Assembly (NCBI GenBank): GCA_036245525.1
Contig: BTPG01000006.1
Span: 76,577,227-76,641,226, forward strand
Reading direction: 5' to 3'
From: Semisulcospira habei
Lineage: Eukaryota > Mollusca > Gastropoda > Semisulcospiridae
Length of the DNA: 64,000 bases
Positions 40,955 to 50,898 of this stretch are shown piece by piece. Within the stretch, counting starts at the first letter, position 1. Every line of letters begins with the position of its first letter. Position numbers and translations under genes: made by a program. The notes beneath the pieces are model-generated. The model was not told where the DNA came from. It searched no databases and saw only the letters and a list, made by a program, of their open reading frames with translations.

Positions 40955-42689
40955 ATGACACAGTCCTATGGATCAAAGTTAGACCAATACAGAAACTATG
41001 TGAACCTCTAGGTGTTAAGGATATTAGGCAATCAATTGTTATCACAAACAATCCTAGTACAATAGATCAAAACCAAGTTCTTACTTTCACGTTTCCGAAC
41101 CTAGATCCCAATGATGTTATTGTTCCTGATACTGCACGTCTTGCTTTTAATATTAACTTATCAGAGTCTGATAACAACAGAACATTAGTTGGTAATGTTG
41201 GTAGAGCAATTATTAAGACTATTAAAGTTAACCTTGAAGGCAATGAAGTGTTTAGTTTAGATGATGCTGATGTTTTCTACTACTACAAAGATCTGTGTCT
41301 CACTAAGGAAGAAGGAGAAGACCGTGTTTACAAAGGCATACAGTCTGATAACATTGCCAAACATAGAATTGATGCAGGCAATAAAAATCTACATCTGCTG
41401 CCAAGGATGTTATATTAGCAGAAACATAATTATGGAAGTAGATTTTACATTCCACTTGAATTCAAAATCCTAACAGCACATTTACCTTATTACCAAGGAG
41501 CACTCAATGACCATCTAAGTTTTGAACTAACTTTTAATGATTACCCAAAAGTTATCAGGTCATCTGACACAGACGCAACATACAAGATATCAAATGTCTC
41601 CTTGGAATATGAAATTGGTATGCATACTGAACTAGCTAGACTCATACAAAATCAGTACCAATCAAGACTTCCGATTTATTATGACCGTGTCATAAGACAC
41701 AGTATAATACCCAAAGACAAAGGTGATTCAGTGTGGAACATTAACTTACACACACCTGCTAGTTCACTGAAAGGCATACTTATGTTATTTGTTGAACCAA
41801 AAAATCCATCCAAAAAGGAGTCAGAAAAAGTTTGCAATCCAAAGATTACATACTTATCCTGCAGTATTGAAGGACGTCCTAATCAAGTGTATGTTTCAGG
41901 TGTGAAGATTGATTCGACACTCTCCATGCATGATCATATCAGTAGCCTCTGCCGAGCTGGTTTCCTTGAGCTGCGCAGAATTTCTTCCCTCAGATCATAT
42001 CTCGCAGAAAGTGTCAAGACTTGTAAATGCATTCATTACGTCCAGGCTTGAATATTGCAATTCTGTACTGGCAGGTTTACCGGCAGATCAGATTTCACGC
42101 TTGCAGATGATTCAAAACAATGTGGCGTATCTCATCTTGAAAAAAAGAAAGAGAGACCACGTTACGCCTCTACTAAAGCAGCTGCACTGGCTGCCCGTAA
42201 TTATTCCGCTGCCAGTACAAAATTGCAATTTTCGCCTATCGGCATTTTGACAGATCTCTCCCAACGTACCTTTCTGCCAAGCTGTCTGTTTATCAGCCAT
42301 CACGCACCCTCCGTTCCTCTAGTGTAAAACTTTTTTAAATCCCGAAGCTTAACATGAAAACTGTGGGGGAGCGTTCTTTCATCTCTTTAGCCCCAAGTGT
42401 GTGGAACTCACTGCCAACTGAAATGTGGAATCTGCCCACATTGTCACAGTTCAAAGCTCACTTAAAGATTTTTCTTTTCTGTGGGCATTTAACACTTAGC
42501 TCATCTTTACCTAACTGTTGACTGCCTTTTATTCTGATCCTAGAGGAAGTGAATGTAAGGTGTTGGGAAGAGATGGGGTGGTTTAAAGTAGTGTATAATC
42601 GTGCATGTGTCTGAGAAAGAGGGTGTGCTGTTGTGCATGCGCAGTGAGTCCAGTGTTTTCCTGGAGAACAGCGCTATACAAGAACTATG

Positions 42690-42724
<35 letters not shown>

Positions 42725-43065
42725 GCTACTTATCAACACTATGATGAGATCATAAGATATTTGGGGGGGGGGGGTGGAAGACTTAGAGAAAAACCTGCAA
42801 ACATGGCATGTAAAGATCTACATTTGTATGACATACGCATTGACGAATACCTGATGGACAAGTATGCACTTTGGCTAGACTTACTTAGTATAGACGACAA
42901 CTACCTACACTGGTCAGGTCGATATATTGAGACTGGTAGTAATGGAATTGCAATCCATATACAAAAAAAGAGTAAATCAAGCAGAGCTATAAGTATTTAC
43001 TTGTATTTGATTTATGATGCACAACTGAACATCCAAGAAAGCAGACTAAGTGGTACAGTGTATTA
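40955..43065 (+). pseudogene. Polinton major capsid protein (double jelly-roll type), split by a LINE
   Basis: A short N-terminus at 40955 is frameshifted into VITNNPSTIDQNQVLTFTF (about 41040), then NVGRAIIKTIKVNLEG and DDADVFYYYKDLC. Further islands run to GRPNQVYVSG at about 41895, where the L2-like LINE is inserted. The C-terminal part resumes after 42722 with LHLYDIRIDEYLMDKYALWL and ends DAQLNIQESRLSGTVY at 43065. These segments match the conserved animal Polinton capsid protein by family knowledge. Stops, frameshifts and the 0.8 kb insertion make it inactive. Confidence 0.75.
41895..42722 (+). mobile_element. L2-like LINE 3' fragment (second copy)
   Basis: It encodes VKIDSTLSMHDHISSLCRAG, RLEYCNSVLAGLPADQISRL and HVTPLLKQLHWLPV, the C-terminal RT tail of L2-group LINEs, with frame changes. 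It ends AACAGCGCTATACAAGAACT and (ATT)n at 42691-42722. It is inserted in sense orientation inside the capsid gene. Confidence 0.85.
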
Positions 43066-43678
43066 ATGAGCAAAAATTAAAATAAACTTTGCTCTCACTT
43101 GATCCTCACTGTGGTTTGTTTTGTGGTTCCACAGGCTGTGGGAAAACTGAATTTGTTCTTGACTTATTACAAACAAGATACATCTATCATTTTGAAAACA
43201 TTGTGATATTCTTTCCTACAATCAAACACAACAAAGCTTACCAGAACCATTTATTTATTTGGACTGACAACATTTACTTAGTCAACCCTGACCACAAAAA
43301 AATGACTACCTGCAGTATTTTACAAACAATTTCAAGGGCAGTCAACTTTGTTTATAATTGATGATTGCTCAGCAGAAAAAAATATTGTCAAAAAGAGAAA
43401 TACTTTAGCAGAACTTGCCTTCAGTGGCAGACATGCAAACTTCAGTGTCTGGATTCTCACTCAAAAATATGCTGTACTAAAAGATTTCCAAGAGCAACTA
43501 AAGTTTATCTGTTTGTTTACTGTAAGGATTGTGATAGCTTTGAAGACTACCTCAGGGAGAATGATGTTATACCAAACAAACACAAACGAGATGATGTAAA
43601 AAACAAACGTAAATCAACTAAGCACATGAAGGTCATCTTAAAATCAGATCAGCAAGCTGGGTATGGATTAATAAATTA
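43066..43678 (+). pseudogene. Polinton packaging ATPase (FtsK/HerA-type P-loop)
   Basis: Walker A GSTGCGKT is at 43125-43148, followed by EFVLDLLQ. Walker B-like LFIIDDC is at about 43348-43368 in a different frame, so there is a frameshift between them near 43340. A later RHANFSVWILTQKY motif matches the sensor/arginine region of these ATPases, and the tail is Lys/Arg rich, ending QAGYGLIN at 43678. Such ATPases pump element DNA into capsids. It sits directly downstream of the capsid gene as in other Polintons. Confidence 0.78.
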
Positions 43679-43707
43679 ATTTATTCTTTTTGTTTTGGTC
43701 ATAAAAA

Positions 43708-44170
43708 ATGGTGGACAGACAAGTTGATATTACAGACTGCTTCAGATATGTTCAACACTTTGAACAGTTGCATTACCTCAACAATCTGACATAAGACTTT
43801 CAGTGCCAACAGTGATATACATGACAGGAAATATAACTCTGGATATCGTAGATAGCATACCACAATTTATACTAGCAATGGTTCTTGATATTAAGTCATA
43901 TACTTTTAGAGTTAATGATGCTGACTGTAACTGGTTTAAGACAGTGTGTAAACACATACACAGATAAGTAGCGGCTAATCTCTATGTTTGTTTGTTTGTC
44001 TATTTTGACAAAGGGTATTTACCCGAAATATTAATAAATTGTGTTGTACCCATCTTTTCTAAGCGTGTTTCTTTCTCCGTTGGGTACTTCTTTACATACA
44101 CAGATGTCTACATGAATTAAATCTTCATCTTGACAGTATTACAGTCAATAAAATGGTACTAGATATAGTT
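43708..44170 (+). pseudogene. Polinton small gene, duplicate 1 (interrupted by a Penelope tail)
   Basis: It starts MVDRQVDITDCF at 43708 and aligns with 44211-44545. Shared bases include GATATTACAGACTGCTTCAG, TGACATAAG and ACTGGTTT..GACAGTGTGT. The reading frame is broken. A 129-bp insert lies at 43965-44093, after which the gene resumes and ends near ATAAAATGGTACTAGATATA. Unknown function. Confidence 0.55.
43965..44093 (+). mobile_element. Short Penelope-like 3' tail insertion (11-bp duplication)
   Basis: It is flanked by ACATACACAGA at 43954-43964 and 44094-44104. The insert carries TTTTGACAAAGGGTATTTACCCGAAATATTAATAAA-like hairpin sequence (shown here loosely; the GGGTATTTACCC hairpin is exact) and CTTTTCTAAGCGTGTTTC. 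It resembles decayed Penelope terminal sequence with a degenerate hammerhead-like core. Confidence 0.6.
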
Positions 44171-44210
44171 TAGTAAATTAATTTATTCTTTTGTCTTGGT
44201 GGTAAAAAAA

Positions 44211-44550
44211 AGATGATGGACAAAAAAGAGTGACAGACAAACCATTGATATTACAGACTGCTTCAGAGATGTTTGGCACTTTGAACAGATAAGAACACCT
44301 TCCAAACAACCTGACATAAGCACTGCCAAAGCAGCGGTGATATGCATGACATATAATGTGACTTCAAAATTTATTGATGTACTACCATTGTACATAACTA
44401 TTGATCTTAAGACATACTTTTAAAGTAATTGATGCCAACTATAACTGGTTTGAGACAGTGTGTGAACACATATTTAAACAACTATGTAAACTAAATGTTT
44501 ATATTGAAGGTGTTACATTTAATAAAATGGTATTACATATACAGTAAATT
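44211..44550 (+). pseudogene. Polinton small gene, duplicate 2
   Basis: Tandem paralogue of 43708-44170, starting near ATGATGGACAAAAAAGAGTG, with the same landmarks (GATATTACAGACTGCTTCAG; AACTGGTTTGAGACAGTGTG) and a longer 3' end (CTATGTAAACTAAATGTTTA). Stops interrupt it. The duplication predates or accompanied decay because the two copies differ at many positions. Confidence 0.5.
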
Positions 44551-44595
44551 TATTTATTTTATTTATTTATTTAATATTTTGTCAGACAATAAAAA

Positions 44596-44760
44596 ATGAC
44601 CGACAACTTGCAAAGCTCCCAAAGCTTGCAAAACGTATTTCACACAACAAACTTGCCTATATCTAATGTTCACATTTATGAATCAATAGAAAATTCTTTT
44701 ACCATACTAAGAGATAACATTCTTAATGGTAGTGTAAAGATTCAGGTTGTTGCTAAATAG
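44596..44760 (+). CDS. Small Polinton ORF (54 aa), uncharacterised
   Basis: An intact frame runs from ATG 44596 (MTDNLQSSQSLQNVFHTTNL) to TAG 44758-44760, ending VKIQVVAK. It is Ser/Asn/Thr rich with no recognised domain. It sits just upstream of the polymerase-region start at 44769, leaving 8 bp between them, an arrangement like a compact viral gene pair. Unknown function; short enough that chance openness is possible. Confidence 0.4.
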   Translation: MTDNLQSSQSLQNVFHTTNLPISNVHIYESIENSFTILRDNILNGSVKIQVVAK

Positions 44761-44768
44761 AATTTAAC

Positions 44769-47560
44769 ATGGTAGACGGTGAAGTAATAGTTCTGTATGT
44801 CTCAACGAGACAACACACAGTTAAGGCAAGAATGGAACTGGAGAATGTGTTTAGAAACAAAATGTTGCCCGACTTCTTATCAGAAATTGATAGAGCCAAG
44901 ATCAAGAATAAGAATAAGAATAAAAGTACTTTATTATCTCTAAAAGAGAATTCGGTTGTGGTACATTTGTAACAAATAGTACAAACAAGACATGAAAACA
45001 TTATAACATAATTATGAACATTTTCTCCCTGCACTTACACAGCTACATATTTCAAATGGACATAGTAAACACTACAAAATCTCATAACTCTTACACATCT
45101 CACACATAAACATCTTTTATAAACTGAACTGAGTGGCACTTACACATTCACGCCCACCTCTGCACATGCATACATAATACGCGTGTTTCAACCTAATCCT
45201 CACTGCTTATTATGCAAATGTCTCAATACCTTATTACACATTATTACACAAGCTGCATAATTAAAATCTACCTTAGTAAAATAATTAGTGGGTAAACAAA
45301 CAGTAACAAAAATTCCAATATGTCCATGTTCACCACCAGATAAAACACAATATAACCACTTCTCTAAAATCAACAAGCTACATTCCTACTGATTGCACAG
45401 GTAAAGGGGGATAGGGGAGGAGTTAGGTTTGGGTATGCGTGGATGTACCTGCAAATTGCTTAGAGTGGTGGATTTGGGGATGAAACTGTGCTGTAGTTTG
45501 AGTGTCCTAGCTTTGTGCGTGCAGAGTCTGCAGCCAGAGGGGAGGAGTTCATAGAGGTGGGCAAGGACTAATAGTATCTGTCTGAAGCTATCCGCCTACC
45601 CTTTCTCACCACACGCTGTTCATACAGAGACTCCAAACTTGCTTGCTGACTGCCAATCACCTTGCTGCAGATGTTTACCATTCGAGCCAGGGTGTTCTTG
45701 TTTTTCACACTCAGACCTCCATACCAGCACACAGAACCAAAAGTGATGACAGACTCGATAAAAGAGCAGTAGAAAGTTTGAAGAACTGAGGGGTTCACAT
45801 ACAGCTTCCAGAGTTTCTAAAGGCAGTAGATGCGTGACTGACATTTCTTGTGTATGAGGGTGGTGTTTGCATTAAAGGACAACGTATCATCTATAACTGT
45901 TCCAAGATACTTATATTCAGTCACACGCTCAACAGACACATCATCAATTGTCAGAACAGGGACAGGGGCAGGGTTTCTTCGAAAGTCTATCAGTAGTTCC
46001 TTGGTCTTACTCACATTTAGGTCTAGAAAATTATCTTTACATCAAACACTAAAACTTTCTACTTTTGCAAAGTAAATTGCATCACTGTTGGAGAGATCTT
46101 CTAAGGCAGTGTCATCCGAGTATTTTATAAGAAGGGTAGAGTCAGTGCCACTACAATCGTTAGTGTATAGTGTGAACAGCACAGAGGAGAGCACTGTACC
46201 TTGAGGGACGCCTATGGAAGTGGACCTAAGGGATGAGAGAGCTGTTTTAAAGTGAACTGACTGGGTCCTATTTACAAGGAAGTTGACAATCCATAGGATA
46301 AGCCTTGACTGAGTTATTGCCCTTGAAAACTTTAAGGTGCATGATTTGTCACAGTATGATTTAACATACTTAACAAACTGTATTATGACACATGATCAAA
46401 ATCATGAGAAAGGTTGGCTCTTTGAAGTCGACCTGGAGTATCCGCACCACCTGCATGATTTACCACAATGATTATCCATTAGCAGTTTTAAAAATGTCTT
46501 TGACAGGAAAAAAAGAAGACACAAAACTTCTGCCAAATTTAAATGATAATTTAATTACGTTTGTTACTATCATTTACTACAGTTTTACATCAGGCATGGT
46601 CAAATACTTTAAAAAGTTCACAGAGGCAAAGAATTTGATCAGTGTGCTTTTACGAAAGATTATATAATGAAGAACACCCATCTTTGTGCAAGAGAAGGTA
46701 ACACTGCATTTGACAAAGACTTCTTTAAGCTATAAACAATGCCTGTTTTGGCAAGACAATGGAAAATCCACATCACCATAAAGATGTGAGACTGGTTACA
46801 ACTGAATCAGATGCAATTAAACTTACAGGCAAGCCACAATACACAGGGTATAAAGAGTTTCATCAGTTGTTGTATGTGGTGACACTGAAAAAAACGTTTG
46901 TTGATATCAACAAGCCAGTATTTATTGGTATGGCAATACTTGAACTGTCCAAGCTGTTGATGCTTGAGTTATACTATGATTACTTTAAAAAGAAGTATCC
47001 TGACTTTCAGCTGTTATACACTGATACAGACTATATAGATGTGCCTACTGAGAACTTTTATGAAGACATGAAAACAGAACTAGATATGTATGACATGTCT
47101 GATTATCCCAAAGATCACCCACTAAAAAGCACACAAAAAAGAAAGTGCCTGGAAGTTTAAAGATGAACTGAATGGAGTGCCAATACTTGAGTACGTTGGA
47201 CTGAGGTCAAAATGTATTCCATACTGCACCAGAAAGGCAGTCAGTCTAAAGCAAAAGGTATTAAAACAACAGCAATAAAAAATAAAGATATCTGTCATAA
47301 ACACTATACGAGAGTTTTAGATGGAGAACTAATGCCTGAATATCCAAACAAGACACTGATGTCAAATAAACATAATCTTGAAATGATCCAAACACATAAG
47401 AAGTTGCTTGCTGTTGGTGACACAAAACATGTATTTTTCAGTAAGGAAAAGGCTTATGCACCTACAAGCTTAAGTTGTCTGAAGACATTTGTGATAAACT
47501 GGTTGATGAACTGATTGATGAACTGATTGATGAATTAGTTGTTGAAATGAGTAACAGTAT
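44769..47560 (+). pseudogene. Polinton DNA polymerase B remnant (disrupted by a LINE)
   Basis: The only coding bases left of the LINE begin MVDGEVIVLYVST (44769); their assignment to polymerase is uncertain. After the LINE, GWLFEVDLEYPHHLHDLP (about 46410) is a palm-region motif of protein-primed family B polymerases. It is followed by VFIGMAILELSKLLMLELYY and LLYTDTDYIDVP (about 47010-47045), containing the catalytic YTDTD motif C. The C-terminus lies in further frames to about 47560. The exonuclease domain and much of the palm are missing and the frame is broken repeatedly, so it is inactive. Confidence 0.75.
44898..46325 (-). mobile_element. Rex1/CR1-like LINE fragment
   Basis: On the minus strand: GVPQGTVLSSVLFTLYTNDC, IKYSDDTAL (RT catalytic DD, about 46110-46130), SKTKELLIDFRRNP, YKYLGTVIDDTLSF and SVLQTFYCSFIESVITF. 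It ends at the left with AAAGTACTTTATTATCTC and AATAAG repeats (about 44900-44930), typical of Rex1-type LINE tails. It is 5'-truncated and frameshifted, and sits antisense inside the polymerase region. Confidence 0.8.
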
Positions 47561-47589
47561 CTGTTGGAACAATCTGTAATTCTTCTCTG

Positions 47590-48480
47590 ACAAATGTCCT
47601 CTGAGGGAGCAGGCTCATATAAATAATAAATTGATGGGTTGCCAGGAACTATTTTTATTTACATTGTGAACAGATGTAGACCATATTGGATCAGTTGCTC
47701 TACGTTTTGCATCATTCTCTGCCTCACTGGGTTGATATGGATATCTTACCTGTTTCATAAACTAACTTTTGTCAGGGTTTTTAGCACCAACGCTGGGGCT
47801 GTTGTTGTTGGTATTGTTTTTAATTTAATAGCATCAGCAGGTTTTATGCAACCCTCATTATTCATTGCTTTTACCACAGATGGTAATCTCTTAACCCACT
47901 CTGTGTTTTGTGTCATGCATGAGTTCCTAGAATACTGATAACTGAAAAGTCTCTCAGATAATTGTTTGTTAAAGTTTTCAACAATTGCCTGTGATCTATG
48001 GACACCCGGTGTGCTGCGTCTAATCAATATATCAAATAATTGATTAACTACACCTTTGAATTCACTTCCATCGTCAACTTGCACAAGTCTAGGGTATTTT
48101 AAAGGATAATGCTGCAGCCACAGTGCTAGCGCTCTTGTCAGTTAGTGGTTTGGAATCCTTATATCTCGATGCAATGTCGACAACAGTCAGAGCATACTTG
48201 TAACGCTTTTTTCTTATAGTATCATGTGGAAGAAACAAGAGATTCCTTTGATGTGTGCCATTAGGCCTGGTGTTTTCAAAGTGTGGTATTTTTATTATTT
48301 TTCTTGGAGTGGGTAAATATATCTGCCATATAGCTTGCCTTTGCAACCACTGTTTTACTTGATCGAGCGTAACATCACTTACAGAAGCAGACAATTTTTC
48401 TAGTGCAGTTTTTTCCTTTCGAGAAGCCAATTGGAGAGTAATATATTTTTGATAGTTTAGCTTCTGTGCTTGTCATTTTC
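47590..48480 (-). pseudogene. Polinton RVE-type integrase
   Basis: Reading leftwards from about 48480: an N-terminal helical region (LEKLSASVSDVTLDQVKQWL), then YALTVVDIASRYKDSKPL with the first catalytic Asp. A frameshift near 48086 follows, then LVQVDDGSEFKG (second Asp) and VHRSQAIVENFNKQL (catalytic Glu). The D,D(35)E-like layout marks the retroviral/Polinton integrase fold, which inserts the element. It ends in Thr/Pro-rich sequence near 47760. It is non-functional because of the frameshift. Confidence 0.82.
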
Positions 48481-48489
48481 TTCTAGCAA

Positions 48490-48688
48490 GAAAAACTCCT
48501 GTGAAATAAACAAATGTCATTCCTACTAGAACAAACATTATTTCTCCATTTCTTTTGTTGCTGGCTAGGCTGGTAGTAATTGCTAAGTTTTGGTTGTGGT
48601 ATTCTCATGTCTTCACCAGTAACAAGATAGTATTCTTTAATAGCGTCATCAACATTTGAAAATGTGTGCTGTGCGTGACCTTCCTGTC
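48490..48688 (-). pseudogene. Polinton gene fragment cut by the Harbinger insertion (3' part)
   Basis: The minus-strand frame contains FSNVDDAIKEYYLVTGEDMR and Gln-rich sequence. It is cut at 48691 by the Harbinger transposon, and its upstream part is the Lys/Glu-rich coiled-coil sequence at 56242-56400. Before the insertion the two parts lay next to each other. No domain recognised. Confidence 0.5.
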
Positions 48689-48779
48689 TAAAGCGGCGGT
48701 CTGACGGGAAGCGAAGCAGAAGAAAAACAGCCAGTAAAACATGAAACATCGCAGTTTTGACGATGTTTATCGTGTGACT

Positions 48780-49219
48780 AGACCTAAAGCATAACAGCAG
48801 TGTGGTGGGGCGGATTACAACAAAAGAGACAGGGAGGCCATGTTGCGCCTTGTGAAGATGTTTTTATTTCTCCACCAAGGAGGCAGTACACCTGGAATAT
48901 CAAATAACACACAATATAATTTCCATCTAAAGTGTACATACCAAATAGAAAATTGATGTTACATAAAATTGAGGATAGGCATGTTATTATTACAAAATAC
49001 TACAGTGGCTGGATAATTCAAAAGATCATGACACAGGTTCTCATACATCCACCATCCACTGATGTACTTTGGTCAAGGCGGCATTTTATAAAATAAGACA
49101 AAGTTCAACTATAATTACTACAAAACCTAAAATGACTAAAAATAATTATAAGGATATATATCATAAAGTATAAGATTGGAACATGGTGCTATATTAGTGG
49201 AGCTTAGAAGTATGAACAC

Positions 49220-49293
<74 letters not shown>

Positions 49294-50560
49294 AAGAGGA
49301 ATGCTGTGGTCCACAATATATATCACAAGCTCTAATAGAAAACGGCATTACATATCATATCCCTAAGTCCTGAACCTTGGTAACACATTTCTTCAAAAGT
49401 AAGACCCATTGCAGCAAGTATGCACGCACACCTGGCTTCGCATGCTATCACATAGTACATGTAAACAATAGCAGACGACTCAAGTCTCCCTATCAAGAAT
49501 AAACTAAGGGAAGCTACTCTCCATCAGGTAAACCTCAATGGAAAGAAGTTCTATGTCCGTCATATCATAACCTGTCACGCCTGAAATCGATGACCGCAGA
49601 CATTATTATAATAAAAGATGTTTAGAAAGTAACAGGTTTAATCGCAGGCACTCGGATTATGACAACTTCTTCGCGCGATCACACTACTAGCAGGTAGCGG
49701 TCACCAAAACCACACACACTGGCTGACCGACAGTCACAGCCAGCCAGCTGACCAATCCATGCTAAGAATGAGATCACGTGACCCAATCCCACACAGTGCG
49801 CGCGTGATACAATGGTAAACTACTGACACAAAGGGATACTGATGCCAGAAAATGCAACTGATCATCCTATCACCGGTACTAAGCGATCTCAAAAGAAAGC
49901 AACATAACTGACCAAATGATCCCCAGCACCATTGAGCAAGCCCCGACTACAATCCAAATGATTGATTAAAGTTTCTTTTGGTTGATAAAAGTGAGTTCTG
50001 AAAATGGCCCTTAGGTGCCAGAGATAATGGCAGCCATTAAAACGTAAACAAAATCATTTATGCCTGAATGCTCTCCAAGAGAGATGGTCGAGCAAAAGTC
50101 TAGGCTTGCTCAAATTGGTGCAAAGGATCAACATAAACATAGTATCTTAATCAAAACAAGTGATCAGATTAACCTAAAACATGGTAAACTTAGATAGTAG
50201 GATCAAATCAAAACACAAGCCCCTAAGTGACCACAGCGCTCCCCTCAACCCGTCAAAGACAGACCGGTCAGTCAGAAAATTTGCAAAATACATCAAAATC
50301 AGTGCATAAAATATATCTTCGAAATATGCAAAGACAACCAACATTTCTAAGTAAAAAATAGTAAAATGTATGACTTACAAAGGTCCAGTTAGACAAAACT
50401 CGTGAAAGTAATTTGACGCTCAATAGGCCGGTCTTGCTTCCGTCGTGGTGCTACAGCAAATGCGTTCTTAGCGTGGAGACGCTACCACGAGGGGGCGCTA
50501 CTGGGTCAAGGTCGATGTCTACCACTGGTCTATTTAAATGAGTGGTCACTTCCAGCTAAA
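48780..50560. other. Non-coding left part of the Harbinger element
   Basis: No coding region or RNA gene is recognised. The only clear feature is a (GA)n microsatellite at 49221-49293. It may contain a further, unrecognised insertion, because the sub-terminal sequence ATCGTGTGACTAG near 48769 and AGCAAAGCGCCGAAGTGAAG near 50754 look like neighbouring Harbinger sequence now 1.9 kb apart. I found no matching target duplication to prove it. Confidence 0.5.
49221..49293 (+). repeat. (GA)n microsatellite
   Basis: About 36 uninterrupted GA units. Confidence 0.95.
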
Positions 50561-50898
50561 TTTAGATGGGACGGCCAAAAGGAAAATCACTAAGACTGGG
50601 GCTAAGTAGGTCACCTCTGCCAGAACCCACACTCGGCAGCTCGGTGGCAACCGGCCGCGCAAAATCATGCTACAATGTATTGACCATTGACCAGAGGGGT
50701 GACGTAATAAAATATAATATTAACACATATACAAAACACAGCTCGTCACATCAGCAAAGCGCCGAAGTGAAGCAAAGCCGATGCTTTCAGTGTTTGAGCG
50801 TGCTCTAAACTTTTGCGTTGTTTCGCTGAAGCATTTGATTGCCAGCCAATCAGAAGAGCCGACTTTACGGCAACGAGGTTGTTATCATTTCAGCGATC

